DNA of 64,000 nt from Orychophragmus violaceus. Taxonomy: Eukaryota > Streptophyta > Magnoliopsida > Brassicales > Brassicaceae. The notes below the pieces were generated by a model, which worked only from the letters and a program-made list of their open reading frames with translations, was not told the DNA's origin and did no database searches. Made by a program: the position numbers and the translations under genes. Each line of letters begins with the position of its first letter. The stretch's first letter is position 1. Below are positions 62,760 through 64,000 of the stretch, piece after piece. The stretch is taken from positions 56,750,500 to 56,814,499 of the forward strand of contig CM058233.1 in NCBI GenBank assembly GCA_030180135.1, in the 5' to 3' direction.

Positions 62760-63440
62760 TGAAGGAATTTCTAGCAGTTCTAATCAGGATTAGCAACCCT
62801 AGTCTGAATTCCAAGCCTAGGATCTAAGGTTCATGTAATTGAATCTATTGGGATCTCAGATTTACTTGATGATTAGCAGCGGAAGGTTTTCAGATAATCG
62901 AGATCACGAAGCGCCTCAAGTGCTGCGCCTCTACTGGTATCCACACGCACACAAACTGGACCGCAGGGATGCTAGTGCCTTACAGAGATCTAATCTCCAG
63001 AGAGGTTTATTTCTGTGTTCTGGTGGCTGTGTATTAGGTTAGAAACGAGTTTTGGTCGACCATATATCTTATATATGTCGGCTTAAACCACGACGGAATT
63101 AACTAACGATTAAACCGTATTAATCTGGTTAATCCGCGAGTGCATCGATCGATGCACTAACTGCAACGATCGATACTGCCCAGAACATTGATATCGAATG
63201 CATATCAAAAATGTATTCACTAGATCATTACATTAATGATCAACCTCGTCTTTAACGCCCAGTTTGCTTAGGTGTGTGACCCTGTAGGATCATACAACAC
63301 TAGCAATGAGTTCTCAACTCATTGATCATAAGTGGCTTCTAGCAAAGCGTTATGACTACCTAGTGTTATGTGATTGTCTCATCTCGACTATACGACTTTC
63401 ACTTAGAGCAAGTACAATAGATTTCAGGACATTCCCAACA
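62760..63440 (-). repeat. 3' LTR of the third Copia
   Basis: 681 bp, bounded by TGAAGG and CCAACA. The 3' third shares the GTGTGTGACC ... GATCATA and CAATCTCCCACTTG-type context with the autonomous Copia. Confidence 0.88.
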
Positions 63441-64000
63441 ATCTCCCACTTGTACTGGAATCATCTATTCCTTTAATCCCTTTGTAGCTATATCTCAATC
63501 TAGCATAAGGCAAGAACTGTGTCATCCTTATTAAGCCAGATCACGTTTATCGAATCCCGATTTGTACTGATAAAACAAACGACTGACAATCACCTCGTTT
63601 GAGCGCGGCCACGCATTTCCAGTATCAAATCTTTGATAGGCCCAGAGATATTTAACTCCTGTTATATAGGAGGTACAAATCCCATCTTGTTCCATCCATG
63701 TCTCCTTTATATCTCATGATACGCCTAATCAGTGTCTTTATGATCACCAGTTACGGATGACGTTTGACAAAGTCAAGACGAACCAATCCATATAAGAGAG
63801 GACATGATGAACTCAGGTCTAAGGACTATTCTCTTTAGTCGTAATGAGAAACTCTTATGACACTCATATAACATCTTGTAGAGTTCTCATTAACGGGTCA
63901 AGTCCGATCATGTGTTCTCTAACACATATCTATGTGATTGACTTTAATACACTTATTAAATGACTCCATGAAACATAGTCATCAGTCACCTCACATACTA
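62760..64000 (-). mobile_element. Third Copia of the same lineage, 3' end, runs off the window
   Basis: LTR from TGAAGGAATTTC (62760) to ATTCCCAACA (63440), then minus-sense PPT (ATCTCCCACTTGTACTGG) and a 3' noncoding region homologous to 35512-36361. The expected TSD left copy is TTATT (62755-62759). The LTR carries a CGATCG palindrome pair (63146 and 63167, spacing 21 bp) not seen in the other two Copia LTRs. Confidence 0.88.

Noticed and set aside
1..64000. A prokaryotic defence or other bacterial system
   Set aside because: All coding content is plant retroelement or host gene; no operons, ribosome binding sites or bacterial families are seen.

Overview
The window is plant nuclear DNA, most likely from a Brassicaceae genome. 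The evidence is nested Athila-type, Tat-type Ty3/Gypsy and Ty1/Copia LTR retrotransposons, a SIMPLEHAT-like hAT miniature element, GT-AG introns and the 3' end of one intron-type host gene. No bacterial, organellar or CRISPR content is seen. Almost all of the window is one nested retrotransposon cluster, and most boundaries can be read from TG...CA termini and short target-site duplications (TSDs).

Layout. 1-620 is the 3' exon of an unrecognised host gene. 990-5245 is old repeat-derived DNA: a decayed minus-strand Copia pol (about 1300-3230) carrying a 514-bp hAT miniature element (2147-2660, 8-bp TSD). 5246-7532 is Gypsy A, a 5'-truncated plus-strand Tat-like element with gag end, protease, RT and part of RNase H. 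At 7533 a second copy of the same family, Gypsy B, is inserted in the opposite (minus) orientation. Its 3' LTR is 7533-8071, and its PBS and the remains of its 5' LTR lie at 62644-62759. Between them are pol and gag on the minus strand and, on the plus strand and therefore antisense to B, an intron-containing accessory ORF (8529-10356, continued at 25332-25966).

That accessory ORF is split by a gag-only Copia element (10357-25331, TSD GGGCC). The 5' LTR of this Copia is split by a pol-less Athila element (10939-18602, TSD TTTGG). The block 10111-31480 (21,370 bp) was then tandemly duplicated, giving 31481-60606. The junction shows GGGA microhomology, and both units keep the same nested TSDs. 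In the second unit only, a young and almost intact autonomous Copia (34875-42568, minus strand, TSD GAAAG) sits in the Athila gag-like ORF. A third Copia of the same lineage begins at 62760 inside the 5' LTR of Gypsy B and runs off the window.

How the parts relate. The autonomous Copia and the gag-only Copia share LTR, leader and 3'-region sequence, so they look like a helper and its dependent. The Athila element keeps a gag-derived ORF and the ATHILA ORF-1-type ORF but no pol, so it too must be mobilised in trans. The most notable signals are: a UAG-CAA-UUA stop context shared by both Gypsy copies between protease and RT; a poly-G tract of 13, 19 or 29 bases at the gag/protease frame junction; an antisense intron-bearing ORF; an apparent internal promoter and leader intron in front of the Athila ORF-1; and paired CGATCG palindromes spaced 20-22 bp, present in Athila and also in one Copia LTR.
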